DNA of 64,000 nucleotides from an uncultured Pseudomonadota bacterium (GCA_903875225.1 CAIQVJ010000103.1:1-64000), one strand, 5' to 3'. Numbered from the stretch's first letter, positions 50,360 to 61,996 are shown. A program made the numbers and translations. The notes: a model not told the origin generated them from the letters alone.

Positions 50360-52345
50360 CTACCGCTCCATGAACAACACCCGGGCAACCTCCTCGGGGG
50401 TGGTGACGCCACCTGTGACGAGCTGGCGGCAGTAGTCGCGCATGGGGAGGAGCAGGCCGGCCTCGGCCGCCGACTCCTGCAGCACGCCCGCCGGAACGCC
50501 GGAGGCGACGTCGATGCGGAGCTGATCGTCGATGGTGAGCACCTCGAACACCGCGGCGCGCCCCCGGAACCCCTGGAAGTTGCACAGCACGCACCCCCGG
50601 CCGCGAAAGAGCATGTACGAGGCAGCCGACTCGTCGTCCGGGAAGATGCCCAGCGGGCGGATCAGGTCCCGGTGGTAGCTGGCCGGTTCGCGGCAATGCG
50701 GACAGATCCGGCGCACGAGGCGCTGGCTCACGACGCCGATGATGGTGTGGGCGAGCAGGAAGGGCTCGATCCCCATCTCGCGGAGCCGAACGAGCGCCCC
50801 CAGCGCATCGTTGGCGTGGAGCGTGGTGAGGACCAGGTGGCCGGTGAGCGCCGCCTCGATCGACGTGGCTGCGGTGAGCGGGTCCCGGGTCTCGCCAACG
50901 ACGATCACGTCGGGGTCCTGGCGCAGGAAATTGCGCACCGCCGTCGCGAAGGTCACGCCGGCGGAGTCGTTCACCTGCACCTGCGTGACCCCCTCGACGC
51001 CATACTCGATCGGATCCTCGATCGTGAGGATGTTGATGTCCGCCTTTCGCAGGCGCAGGATCGAGCTGTAGATCGTCGTGGTCTTGCCGCTCCCGGTCGG
51101 GCCGGCCACGATGACCATGCCCTGCGGACGGTCGAGCATCGACTTGAACGCATCGCACGCAGCAGGCACCAGGAGCAGCTTCTCGAGGTCGATGAGGATG
51201 GAGGCCGGGTCGAGGATGCGCAGCACGATGCGCTCCCCGAACCGGGCCGGGACGGTTGCGAGCCGGAGGTCGATCCGCCGGTTGCCCTGGGCAAGGGCTA
51301 TCCGGCCGTCCTGGGCGCGCCTGCGCTCGGCGATGTCCATGCGCGCGAGCACTTTCAGGCGGGAGACCAGCGGAGCTGCGAGCTTTCGCTCGATCGCCTC
51401 GGGACGGCGGCGCAGGTGGCCATCCACGCGGTATCGGACGAGAAGCTCGTTCTCGGTGGGCTCGATGTGGATGTCGGATGCGTTGAGGTCCAGGGCTTCC
51501 CCGATGAGCTTGTTCATCAGGTGGATGACCACGTCGCCGGGCACGGGGGGAACCTTCTCATCCGCCGCGTTCGTCACGCTGCTCTCGAGAAAGCGAAAGT
51601 CGTAGGCCTTGTTCTTCACGGACGCGTACCAGCGGGCGTCTTCTGTCGGGCCGGCCTTGCGGTCGACCGCAGCCATGACCCGGGAGCGATAGGTCTGATC
51701 GAAGCTCGGAGCGTCGAGCGCGACCGCTCGCAGTCGAAGCCCGGGCACCGCGCGCTGAACCTCCTCGCGCGCGGTGGCATCTCCCGGATCGACGAACCCG
51801 ACGACGAGCACGCCCCCGTGCAACGCGATCGGCAGCGCCCGGTGCCGCACCATGACCGGCCTCGGGATCAGCTCCCAGAGCCGCTCGTCGAGGCGGACAC
51901 GAGCCAGATCGACGACCGGCGACATGCGACAGACCCGTTCCGCGCACGCCCGCTCCGCAACGAGGCCCAGCAGGCAGAGGGCGAGCGCCGGACGGGAGGC
52001 GCATGCGTCCGCCAGCAGGCTCGCGGAGATCACGGCGACCTGCATCGCGACGCTCGCCCGCACGCTCGCCGTGTGGGCCGCCCCGGAGAGGGCCTCGGCG
52101 AGGCCGTAGTCGTCCCCCGGACCCGCGGCAGGCTGGAGGTACTCGAGCCCGTCCTCGGCGCTGCGCGACGACACCTCGGCTGCGCCCCGGGTCACGATGT
52201 AGAGCGCGCCGCCGGGATCGCCCTGCTGCACCACCCAGCCCCCCGCGGCGACCTCGCGCTCCACTGCGGCCGCCGCCAACGCGATCTGCGACCCGGCGTC
52301 CAGGGCGGAGAACAGCTTCGAGGCCTGGAGGCGGGTGGTGTCCAT
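50360..52345 (-). CDS. GspE/PilB-type ATPase with N-terminal cyclic-nucleotide-binding-like domain
   Basis: About 661 residues from ATG 52345. Residues 10-130 look like a cyclic-nucleotide-binding fold (LYIVTRGAAEVSSRSAEDG). Then a GspE N-terminal domain and the ATPase: IIGEALDLNASDIHIEPTE, Walker A GPTGSGKTTT (near residue 415), ILTIEDPIEY (Asp box), GETRDPLTAATSIEAALTGHLVLTTLHAN (His box) and the tetra-Cys zinc site (CPHC, CVLC). It energises pilus or type II secretion extension. No other pilus or secretion genes are in the window. The CNB-like domain would allow c-di-GMP/cNMP-type regulation, but this is inference. Confidence 0.92.
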   Translation of the reverse strand: MDTTRLQASKLFSALDAGSQIALAAAAVEREVAAGGWVVQQGDPGGALYIVTRGAAEVSSRSAEDGLEYLQPAAGPGDDYGLAEALSGAAHTASVRASVAMQVAVISASLLADACASRPALALCLLGLVAERACAERVCRMSPVVDLARVRLDERLWELIPRPVMVRHRALPIALHGGVLVVGFVDPGDATAREEVQRAVPGLRLRAVALDAPSFDQTYRSRVMAAVDRKAGPTEDARWYASVKNKAYDFRFLESSVTNAADEKVPPVPGDVVIHLMNKLIGEALDLNASDIHIEPTENELLVRYRVDGHLRRRPEAIERKLAAPLVSRLKVLARMDIAERRRAQDGRIALAQGNRRIDLRLATVPARFGERIVLRILDPASILIDLEKLLLVPAACDAFKSMLDRPQGMVIVAGPTGSGKTTTIYSSILRLRKADINILTIEDPIEYGVEGVTQVQVNDSAGVTFATAVRNFLRQDPDVIVVGETRDPLTAATSIEAALTGHLVLTTLHANDALGALVRLREMGIEPFLLAHTIIGVVSQRLVRRICPHCREPASYHRDLIRPLGIFPDDESAASYMLFRGRGCVLCNFQGFRGRAAVFEVLTIDDQLRIDVASGVPAGVLQESAAEAGLLLPMRDYCRQLVTGGVTTPEEVARVLFMER

Positions 52346-52465
52346 GGGGTGCACGTAACCGGGGTTCTGCGCCCTCGGGCGGGCCCCGCAGGCCGTCGTC
52401 CTACCCGTTCAGACAGGTGGCAAGTGGGCGCCAATGCCCTACGTTGAGTGCAATCCTGGTCCCAC

Positions 52466-54700
<2,235 letters not shown>

Positions 54701-54711
54701 GCGGGCCGCGG

Positions 54712-56472
54712 CTACCCGCGCGCCCTTCGGACAGCCTCCCGCTGCTCCCGACGCAACTGCGCCGCCTCGGTGGCGCCGCGTGCGTCGTCCACCAGGGCCG
54801 CCCGAAACAGGCTGCGTTCCAGGCCAGCGAGATCCTGCACGCGCACCTGCAGCGCGATGACCGCGATGTAGAGCCCCGCCGCCTCCTCCAGGTGCCCGGA
54901 GAGCGCGGCGGCGTCGGCGGCCACGCGCAGGGACTGGGCGCTGCTCACGTGCTCGCCCACGCTCGCGTACAGCCCGGCGGCCTCCTTCGCAGCCCGGGTC
55001 GCCCGGGCGTTGGCGCCATCCCGCAGCCACAGATCGGCGCGACGCCGAACGAGGTTCGCCCGCGCCAACGGCTCGTCGCAACGGACGCCCTCGAGCAGCC
55101 GCAGGCCCTCTGCGGCCCGCCCGCCCTGCGCGGCCAGGGCCACACGCACCAGCTCCGAGTGCCGGACGGGGCCACCGGTCTCGGCCACGAACTGGGTCGC
55201 AGAGACCCCCTCCCCCAGCGCGCTGGCTATGCCTGCGCTCGCCCCCCAGCTGGCGCAGAGGCCCGCGGCATCCCCGTCATCCCGCGCCAGGGACCGTGCG
55301 CGGGCCACGAACCCCGCCGCCACGGGCTGGAAGCCCCGCAGCGCCAGCTGCTCGGCGGTCGAGAGCAGCAGTTCGACGGCCCCCGCGCCGATCGTGCGCC
55401 CCCGGGAGCGGGAGTCCAACCGCGCGCGCACGAGGTACTCCTCGGCTTCATTCCACGCGTTCTGGGCGGCAGGCAGATCACCCAGGGCGAGCAGGGCATC
55501 GCCGTCCACCCAACGCAAAAGGCCGGCATCGACAGGCGCCCGGCGGCCGAGCAGACGCACCAGGGAGCGTGCCTCCGCGACCTGCCCACATCGCAGCGCC
55601 AGGCGCGCCCCCACCGCAGCGGAGAGCACCGCCACGCGGTCGCCCTCCTCCGCACCCAACTGTCGCGCCAGCAGCCGCAGCAGGAGGATGTCGCGGGGAT
55701 CCGGAGTACCCTCCGTCGGAGCGCCGTAGGCCGATGCACGCAGCGCCTCCAGGCGGGCGGGCTTGGCGTGCAGCAGGTCCCGGACCCATCTGGCCCCCTC
55801 CCGCTCGCTCCCTCCGAGCAGCGCCACCACACCCGCGCGCAGCACGCGCCGGTCCCTGGGATCGAGCCGCATCGCGAGCGCCGGCACCCCCACGTCCACG
55901 CGGATCCCGAGACCCATCGGCAGGCCGCTCAACGGCATCGCGGGCTGCAGCCGCGCCGGGAGCTCCTCCAACGGGCACCGCAGCGCGACAGCGAGCGCGG
56001 CGTGCAGCGGGCTCCCCGTCTGGACCCCGGGAGCAAAGCTCCCGATGACGTCGCTGCCCAGCGGGCCCAGCTCCACGGACGGGATCTCCTCCCCGACCTC
56101 CCCGACCAGCAACACGGCGCCCTGGAGGTCCAGCCCGAGCAGGGCCTCGGCGGTGGCCGGAGCCACGTCGTCCGCGAGCAGCCAGCCCGCTCCCAGGCCT
56201 CCCCGCACCGCTGCCTCGTCCCCACATGGAAACACGCCGAGCGCGTCACCGACGGCCCGCACAACGTCCGCACGATCGGTGCAGCCGGCCAGGGACACGA
56301 CAGTGCCGCCCCCCCCCAATCGCGAGGCGACCGTGCTCGCGAGGTGCGTCTTCCCGATGCCGGGGGCGCCCGTGATCGCGGCCACCCGGCCGACCCCCAC
56401 GAGGTGCAGCACCGCAGCGAGCTCCAACTCCCGACCCGGGCAATCAGGCCGCAGCGGAAACCACGGCGTCAT
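54712..56472 (-). CDS. P-loop ATPase with helical (TPR-like) repeats
   Basis: About 586 residues. Walker A is TGAPGIGKTHLAS near residue 38; Walker B-like WLLADDVAP near residue 98. The rest is mostly Ala/Leu/Arg-rich helices of TPR-like pattern (EEAAGLYIAVIALQVRVQDLAGLERSLFRAAL). This is the plan of AAA/NACHT/NB-ARC-type (STAND) regulators and of the LuxR-family MalT group, but no DNA-binding domain is seen. Start overlaps the recN stop by 4 bp (ATGA), so it is coupled to DNA repair; function unknown. Confidence 0.75.
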   Translation of the reverse strand: MTPWFPLRPDCPGRELELAAVLHLVGVGRVAAITGAPGIGKTHLASTVASRLGGGGTVVSLAGCTDRADVVRAVGDALGVFPCGDEAAVRGGLGAGWLLADDVAPATAEALLGLDLQGAVLLVGEVGEEIPSVELGPLGSDVIGSFAPGVQTGSPLHAALAVALRCPLEELPARLQPAMPLSGLPMGLGIRVDVGVPALAMRLDPRDRRVLRAGVVALLGGSEREGARWVRDLLHAKPARLEALRASAYGAPTEGTPDPRDILLLRLLARQLGAEEGDRVAVLSAAVGARLALRCGQVAEARSLVRLLGRRAPVDAGLLRWVDGDALLALGDLPAAQNAWNEAEEYLVRARLDSRSRGRTIGAGAVELLLSTAEQLALRGFQPVAAGFVARARSLARDDGDAAGLCASWGASAGIASALGEGVSATQFVAETGGPVRHSELVRVALAAQGGRAAEGLRLLEGVRCDEPLARANLVRRRADLWLRDGANARATRAAKEAAGLYASVGEHVSSAQSLRVAADAAALSGHLEEAAGLYIAVIALQVRVQDLAGLERSLFRAALVDDARGATEAAQLRREQREAVRRARG

Positions 56473-58130
56473 CCGAGCAGCTCACGCGCGGCGGCCCGCG
56501 TGGTGTCCGTCACCGTGGCAGCGCCAAGCATCCGGGCGACCTCGTCCACCCTCTCCGCGTCGGAGAGCCGCCGGATCCGGCTGTGCGTGCGCATCTCGCC
56601 ATCCGGCTCCTGCACCACTGCCTTCTGTACATGGAAATGGTCTCGCCCGCGCGACGCGATCTGGGGCAGGTGGGTGATGCAGAGCACCTGGTGGTGACGC
56701 GCCACCTCCACGAGCTTCCTGCCGATCGCGTCGGCGATGGCCCCCCCGACACCGCTGTCCACCTCGTCGAACACGTAGAGCCCGACCGGCCCCGCCGCGG
56801 CGAGCACCCGCTTGACCGCGAGCAGCGATCGGGAGAGCTCCCCTCCGGAGGCCACCTGCGCGAGCGGCCGCGGCGGCTCCCCCCGATTGGTCGCTATCAG
56901 GTACTCCACGCGATCCTGACCGAGCGCGCCGAGCCCGGCCTCGGCGACCGCGACGTCCACACGCGCCTCGCCCATGCCGAGGCTCGCCAGCTCCGCGGAG
57001 ATCGCGTCCCCCAGGCTCACCGCCGCGAGGCGCCGACTGGCGGAGAGCTCACTCGCGACCCGGGAGGCCCGCTCCCAGGCCGTCGCCCGCTCGGCCTCCA
57101 GGTCGACGAGGGCCTGCTCCGCTCCATCCAACGTGGCGATCTCCGCGTGGAACGCGCGGGCCACGCCCGCGAGATCGTCCCCATGGCGCCGGGAGAGCCG
57201 CTTGCGCTCGTGCAGCCTCTCCTCGAGCTCCAGGAGCCGCGCGGGGTCGGACCGGACGCTGCGCCGAAGCCGGCCCAGCTCGCGGCCGGCGTCCTCCAAC
57301 TCGGCCTGCGCGGCCTCCACGCGCTCCTGGACGGCGCGCACGGAGGGGTCGATCTCGGAGGCCTGCGCCAGATCGCGGAGCACGCCGGAGAGCCCGCTCG
57401 TGACGCTGCGATCGGCGCTCCACAGCATGCTCTCGGCGCGGTCGAGCGAGGCCCCGAGCCGGTCGGCGTGCCGCAGCCGCGCGATGTCGGTCTCCAGGTC
57501 CTCGTCGTCGGCGCCCAGCACCCGCTCCAGCTCCGCGAGCTGAAACCTAAGGAAGTCCCCTCGCCCCTCCGACACCGCCCGGCGGAGCGTCGTGAGCCGC
57601 CCCTCCACGACGGAGAGCGCGGCCCACGCCGCGCGCATCTCCTCCACATGTCGCCCGGGCGAGAGGCCCGCCATGAACGCATCGAGGTAGTGGATGTGCG
57701 TGGCGGAGTCGACGAGGGTGTGGTGCTCGTGCTGGCTCGAGATGTCGACGAGCCCACGGGCGATCACGCCGAGCTGGGCGAGCGTGGTGAGCCGGCCGTT
57801 CACATAGGCCCGACTCCTCCCGGAGCTCTCCAGCACCCGGCGCACGATCACCTCGGTGCCGAGCTCCTCCCCGGGCGCGAGCAGCTCGCGCACGCGCCCG
57901 ATGGCGTCTTCGTCGCCGGTGAGGTCGAACAGCGCCTCCACCTCGGCGCGGTCTGCACCGGTGCGCACGAGCTGGGGCTTGCCCCGACCACCGAGCACGA
58001 GTTGGAGCGCCGCGACCAGGATCGACTTTCCCGCCCCGGTCTCGCCGGTGAGCACATTCAGCCCCGGGGCGAACGTGACCTCCAGCTCCGTGATGATGGC
58101 GAGCTGTCGAACGCGCAGGAAGGAGAGCAC
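56469..58130 (-). CDS. recN: DNA repair protein RecN
   Basis: About 553 residues from a GTG start. N-terminal FLRVRQLAIITELEVTFAPGLNVLTGETGAGKSILVAALQLVLGG contains the Walker A of SMC-like proteins. A coiled-coil arm (about 165-370) follows; the C-terminus has ASGGELSRSLLAVKRVLA (ABC signature), YVFDEVDSGVGG (Walker B) and VLCITHLPQIASRG (switch His). It acts in double-strand-break repair as an SMC-like ATPase. Normal length. Coupled downstream by ATGA to the ATPase gene. Confidence 0.97.
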   Translation of the reverse strand: MLSFLRVRQLAIITELEVTFAPGLNVLTGETGAGKSILVAALQLVLGGRGKPQLVRTGADRAEVEALFDLTGDEDAIGRVRELLAPGEELGTEVIVRRVLESSGRSRAYVNGRLTTLAQLGVIARGLVDISSQHEHHTLVDSATHIHYLDAFMAGLSPGRHVEEMRAAWAALSVVEGRLTTLRRAVSEGRGDFLRFQLAELERVLGADDEDLETDIARLRHADRLGASLDRAESMLWSADRSVTSGLSGVLRDLAQASEIDPSVRAVQERVEAAQAELEDAGRELGRLRRSVRSDPARLLELEERLHERKRLSRRHGDDLAGVARAFHAEIATLDGAEQALVDLEAERATAWERASRVASELSASRRLAAVSLGDAISAELASLGMGEARVDVAVAEAGLGALGQDRVEYLIATNRGEPPRPLAQVASGGELSRSLLAVKRVLAAAGPVGLYVFDEVDSGVGGAIADAIGRKLVEVARHHQVLCITHLPQIASRGRDHFHVQKAVVQEPDGEMRTHSRIRRLSDAERVDEVARMLGAATVTDTTRAAARELLG

Positions 58131-58177
58131 ACGGGCCCTTAGCCGGGCGGAGCCCCGGAGGTCACCCCCAGGCAGGC

Positions 58178-58708
58178 TCAGCTCACCGGTCCGTCCGTAT
58201 CCACCGTCTCCGGCAGCTCGAGACGCATCAGGAAGTACTCCTGACCGGTGTTGTACTCGTTCGGGTACGTGGCGACGTGCTGGAACCCGAACTTCGTGCG
58301 GTAGACGGCGATCGCGCGGTGGTTCTGCGCGCCGACCAGCAACGAGATCCTCCGCGTCCCGCGGTTCTGCAACCGGTCGACGACCCCCTGCAGGAAACGC
58401 GTACCGAGGCCGTGACCGCGCCAGCCGGGCCGCAGGGCCATGTTGAAGATCACGACCTCGTTGGGGTCGTCAAAGCTACGCAGGCAGTGACACGCCCCGA
58501 TGACGAGGCTGTCGGCCGTGATCGTGAAGATGCGCCCGTATCGGAGCAGCGCACCCAGCGTGTACCGGCTGAAGGTGCCCTCGGAGTATGTGAGCAGATC
58601 CAGCTCGTTGAGCACCGGGATCAAGAGGGGGTCGTGCCGGTCCACCTCCTGGACCTCGAGCGCGTAACCCTCCGACGTACTGGAGCGGGTGAGGTAGTAT
58701 CGTTCCAT
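58178..58708 (-). CDS. GNAT-family N-acetyltransferase
   Basis: About 176 residues from ATG 58708. The acetyl-CoA site is RPGWRGHGLGTRFLQGVVDRL (Arg/Gln-x-x-Gly-x-Gly/Ala); VVIFNMAL is the strand before it; SLLVGAQNHRAIAVYRTKFGF is motif B. Substrate unknown. It precedes recN by 47 bp on the same strand and diverges from the sulfatase-like gene with 18 bp between starts. Confidence 0.9.
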   Translation of the reverse strand: MERYYLTRSSTSEGYALEVQEVDRHDPLLIPVLNELDLLTYSEGTFSRYTLGALLRYGRIFTITADSLVIGACHCLRSFDDPNEVVIFNMALRPGWRGHGLGTRFLQGVVDRLQNRGTRRISLLVGAQNHRAIAVYRTKFGFQHVATYPNEYNTGQEYFLMRLELPETVDTDGPVS

Positions 58709-58726
58709 CCATTCAAGGTAACCGAC

Positions 58727-60085
58727 GTGCTCGCGCTCCTGCTGTTTGCCTGTGCCCCCGCGGTGCCTCCGCCACCGGCTGCACCCGACATCCTGCTGAT
58801 CAGCCTCGACACCACCCGTGCCGACGCCCTCTCCGCCTGGGGCCGGACGGGCGGAAAACAAACCACACCGAACCTCGATCAGTTCGCTTCACGAGGCGCC
58901 CGCTACGCCTGGGCGCTCTCGTCGGCGCCGAGCACCCTCTCCTCCCACTCGACGGTGTTCACGGGCCTCGATCCGCATGGCACGCAGATCGTGAGAAATG
59001 GCTACGCGCTGCGTACAGATGTCGAGACGTTGACAGAGCGGCTCGCGGCCTCGGGGTACGACACCATCGGCGTGCTGGGATCCAGCTCGCTCGGCCGACC
59101 GATGAACGTCGATCAGGGCTTTCGGCTCTGGGACGAGACCTTCAGCGAGAAGCGGGCCCAACGCCACGAGGCGCAGGCCGAGAGCGTGACCGATCGGGCG
59201 ATCGCTGCGCTGGCCAGGCACGAGCCGGGAAAGCCGGTCTTCCTCTTCGCGCACTACTTCGACGCCCACTCTCCCTACGCGCCGCCCGAGCGCTTTCGCC
59301 ACCGCTGGTCCGAGCCGGGAAAGGCGAAGGACTTCGGGACCCGGGACGGCGCGCTGAAGGGCCTCGCAGCCCTGATCCGCTCGGGAGCAGACCCGGCCAG
59401 CTGGAGCGATGACCTCACCGAGCTGCACAACGACTACCTCACCGAGGTCACCTACGTGGACGAGCAGGTGCAGCGCCTCCTCGACGGCATCGACCTCGAC
59501 AGGACGATCGTGGTGGTGTTCGGAGACCACGGCGAGGCCTTCGGGGAGATCCCGATCCGCCCGTTCGGGCACGGGATGGACTGCGACCTGTTCGAGACCC
59601 ATGTTCCCCTGATCGTCGTCGCGCCCGAGCGCCTCGGCGGGCCGAAGCCAGGCACCGTGATCGACACGCCCGTCGGCCTGATCGACATCGCGGCGACGAT
59701 CCTGCACCTCGCCGGCCTGCCGGGCACGCTGGGGGAGAGCCAGGATCTCTCACCGCTCTGGGGTCCGACCCCGCCGACCTGGAGCCAGACCTGGTTCTCC
59801 GAGGCGACCGTGCCCGACGTGAAGCGCACGGAGGGCTGGAACAACCTCGACGTCGAGCGGGGAGTCGCGCAGGATGGGTTCCTGCTGCTGCGCTCTCCCG
59901 CCGAAGGCGGACCCGCCCGGCTCTACCGGATCGCAGACGGCCAACCGGCGGTGTACGACCCCGCCCGGGCTGCAGCGATGGACAGCCTGCTCCGAGCCTG
60001 GGACGAAAAGGCTCCTCCCCACCGCGAGGCCAACATGACCGACGCGACCAAGGCCGGCCTCAAGGCGCTCGGGTACGCGGAGTAG
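58727..60085 (+). CDS. Sulfatase-fold (alkaline-phosphatase superfamily) lipoprotein
   Basis: About 452 residues from GTG 58727 behind AAGG; signal MLALLLFAC. Typical strands: PDILLISLDTTRADALSAWG (two metal Asp), SSAPSTLSSHSTVFTGLDP, VFLFAHYFDAHSPYAPPERF, VVVFGDHGEAFGE (Asp-His metal ligands) and FGHGMDCDLFETHVPLIV. The C/S-x-P-x-R site needed for formylglycine is absent; a Ser or Thr in the STLSSH-type motif is likely the nucleophile. So it may be a phosphodiesterase/phosphoethanolamine-transferase-like or simply another sulfatase-superfamily hydrolase. Its 3' end overlaps the convergent MYXO-CTERM gene by 26 bp. Confidence 0.88.
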   Translation: MLALLLFACAPAVPPPPAAPDILLISLDTTRADALSAWGRTGGKQTTPNLDQFASRGARYAWALSSAPSTLSSHSTVFTGLDPHGTQIVRNGYALRTDVETLTERLAASGYDTIGVLGSSSLGRPMNVDQGFRLWDETFSEKRAQRHEAQAESVTDRAIAALARHEPGKPVFLFAHYFDAHSPYAPPERFRHRWSEPGKAKDFGTRDGALKGLAALIRSGADPASWSDDLTELHNDYLTEVTYVDEQVQRLLDGIDLDRTIVVVFGDHGEAFGEIPIRPFGHGMDCDLFETHVPLIVVAPERLGGPKPGTVIDTPVGLIDIAATILHLAGLPGTLGESQDLSPLWGPTPPTWSQTWFSEATVPDVKRTEGWNNLDVERGVAQDGFLLLRSPAEGGPARLYRIADGQPAVYDPARAAAMDSLLRAWDEKAPPHREANMTDATKAGLKALGYAE

Positions 60086-61310
60086 GCCTGCGCCGCCGAC
60101 GCCCCAGCAGGAGCAGCCAGGGCGCGACGACGGCCCCGGAGGCGTCCCCGCACCCCCTCCCCTCGTCGGTGGGCTCCGCGTAGCAGGCTCCCCCTCCATA
60201 CGCCCCCGCGGTCATGAAGGCGTCGTGGTACGGCTCGCAGGTGTCTGCGCCGCAGGCGTCGACCTCCGCCCCGTCCAGGCACCCCGCGCCGCTCCAACGC
60301 TGCGCTCCGTCCCACACGCCGACGTCGAACCCGTCTGCGAAGTGGTCCGCACACACGATCAGCCTGCCACCCGACCGGTCACTGCACCGCACCGCGGGCT
60401 CGGCGTCGCTCACCTCGAAGAAGTGCCGCCCTCCATCCAGGCTCCGCCACGTGCGTCCGACGTCCGAACCGAGCCATACCGTCTCGCCGCTCACCGCGAT
60501 GCCGGGCAGCGGGTCGGTGTACTGGCCGTCGGAGAACACCTCTGCGAACGTACGCCCTCCGTCATCCGAAAAAAGCAGCGTGGGCGCGGTCGCCGCCGAC
60601 CGGGGCAGGCGCCAGACCAGCAGTCTGTCCCCGTTGCCGCCCGGCCCGGCGTAGAGCAGGTGGGGGTCGACGTCGCCGTCAGGCCACGAGTACACCGACC
60701 GGAACGTCACACCGTCGTCCGAGACCTGGAGCGCAGCTGCGAGCGTGTCCACATCCACCGTGGTCACATACACGCGGTCCGCACCAGCCCCAGTCGACAC
60801 CACCCGGAGCGACTTCACATACGGTCCCTGAAGTTGTGTTGCGACACACGGCGCGGCTCCATCCGACACATCGGTGTCACATCGGTACAACCCGCCGGAT
60901 CCATCGAGGTATATGCTGCTGTAATAGCCGGATGTCCCGCGAGCGAGCCCGGTGGCCTGCGCGCCGGCGGGCAAGCCGTCCACCGGATCCGCACCGCAGC
61001 CAGAACCAACGCGAAGGAGCCCATCGGCCGTGGCGAGCACCGCCTGGCCGCCGTCCAGGGCGAGCAGATCGAACACGCTGATGGTGCCGATGCTCTCCTC
61101 GCAACGCCAGGCCCAGGTCGCTCCCGCGTCGTCTGTCCGGACGACCCCCCAACCGTTGGCGTTCGCCCACCATGCGTCCGGATCGTCCGGGGCGATGGAG
61201 ACGGTGGAGATGCTGAACCGGTTTCCATGCGCCAACGCCGGGGAGACCCACAGCGCGGCGAGCAGTATGGCTGCTCGCCCCCCCGTTCGCCGAACGCCCG
61301 ACCGGCTCAC
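60060..61310 (-). CDS. Asp-box (BNR-like) protein with MYXO-CTERM-like tail
   Basis: About 416 residues from GTG 61310, overlapping the stop of the upstream gene (GTGA). Signal ILLAALWVSPALA. Beta-propeller-like strands with Asp-box motifs: RTDDAGATWAW, SDDGGRTFAEVF and SLDGGRHFFEV. The last 60 residues are Cys-rich (DACGADTCEPYHDAF, GACYAEPTDEGRGCGDAS) and end in a hydrophobic helix plus GRRRRR: the MYXO-CTERM plan (Cys, helix, Arg cluster). Probably surface-anchored photosynthesis-like or sialidase-like propeller; no catalytic function deduced. Confidence 0.85.
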   Translation of the reverse strand: MSRSGVRRTGGRAAILLAALWVSPALAHGNRFSISTVSIAPDDPDAWWANANGWGVVRTDDAGATWAWRCEESIGTISVFDLLALDGGQAVLATADGLLRVGSGCGADPVDGLPAGAQATGLARGTSGYYSSIYLDGSGGLYRCDTDVSDGAAPCVATQLQGPYVKSLRVVSTGAGADRVYVTTVDVDTLAAALQVSDDGVTFRSVYSWPDGDVDPHLLYAGPGGNGDRLLVWRLPRSAATAPTLLFSDDGGRTFAEVFSDGQYTDPLPGIAVSGETVWLGSDVGRTWRSLDGGRHFFEVSDAEPAVRCSDRSGGRLIVCADHFADGFDVGVWDGAQRWSGAGCLDGAEVDACGADTCEPYHDAFMTAGAYGGGACYAEPTDEGRGCGDASGAVVAPWLLLLGRRRRRPTPRTRAP

Positions 61311-61903
61311 CGGGCGGCGACAGCCTTCCCGTCGATCTGCACGACGTCACCCGAGAGCTCGGCGAACTTGCCTGCGAAGTCGTCCGGGACCCGGAATGTC
61401 CGCTTGCCGATCACGAGGTGACCGTCCTGGCCCACGAAGTTGTGCAGGGTGCCCCGCCGCCACTGCTGGTAGTGTGCCGAACAGAACCCCTTGGATCGAA
61501 CGGTGCCGTCGCAGTCGGGCACGACGCAACCACCGGGGGCGGCAGCCGTGAGCGGAGCGGCTGCCACGGCGCTGGAAGGAGCCGGTGCGGGCGCCGTCTG
61601 TACGGCTGCAAGCTCGAGCTTCGCCGCCTCCAGCTCCCCCTCCGCGTGGCGGAGGGCATCGCGCGCTGCCTTCAGTTCGACCAGGGTCGCTTCCTGGCCT
61701 CGCACGAGGTCCGTGAGCCGACCCTCTGCCCGGACGAGGCGTGACGACAGGTCCCGTGCATCGTCGCGCAGGCCCTGGATCTCGGTGGGGCTCGCATACC
61801 CCTGCTCCCGCAGGATCTCATGGACCAACGCGCGGATTGGCGCGTCGAGGAACCGACCGGCAGGACCCGACAGGCGGGAGCTGAAAACGTCTACGATCGC
61901 CAT
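61307..61903 (-). CDS. Coiled-coil protein with small Cys/His motif
   Basis: About 198 residues from ATG 61903. Residues 40-100 form a long helix (LRDDARDLSSRLVRAEGRLTDLVRGQEATLVELKAARDALRHAEGEL). An Ala/Pro linker leads to CVVPDCDGTVRSKGFCSAHYQQWRRG: two Cys, then Cys-x-x-His, probably one zinc, similar to short treble-clef-like motifs in myxobacterial and phage proteins. The last 50 residues contain GKRTFRVPDDFAGKFAELSGDVVQIDG. No signal, so cytoplasmic. Function unknown; coupled to the MYXO-CTERM gene by GTGA. Confidence 0.78.
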   Translation of the reverse strand: MAIVDVFSSRLSGPAGRFLDAPIRALVHEILREQGYASPTEIQGLRDDARDLSSRLVRAEGRLTDLVRGQEATLVELKAARDALRHAEGELEAAKLELAAVQTAPAPAPSSAVAAAPLTAAAPGGCVVPDCDGTVRSKGFCSAHYQQWRRGTLHNFVGQDGHLVIGKRTFRVPDDFAGKFAELSGDVVQIDGKAVAAR

Positions 61904-61996
61904 GACACAGTCTCCAATATGTGTCGTATGTATCCACCAGTATTGCCTCGTCAACAGAATTCAGTGGCCGCGACACACCTCGCGTTAGGAATCCAC

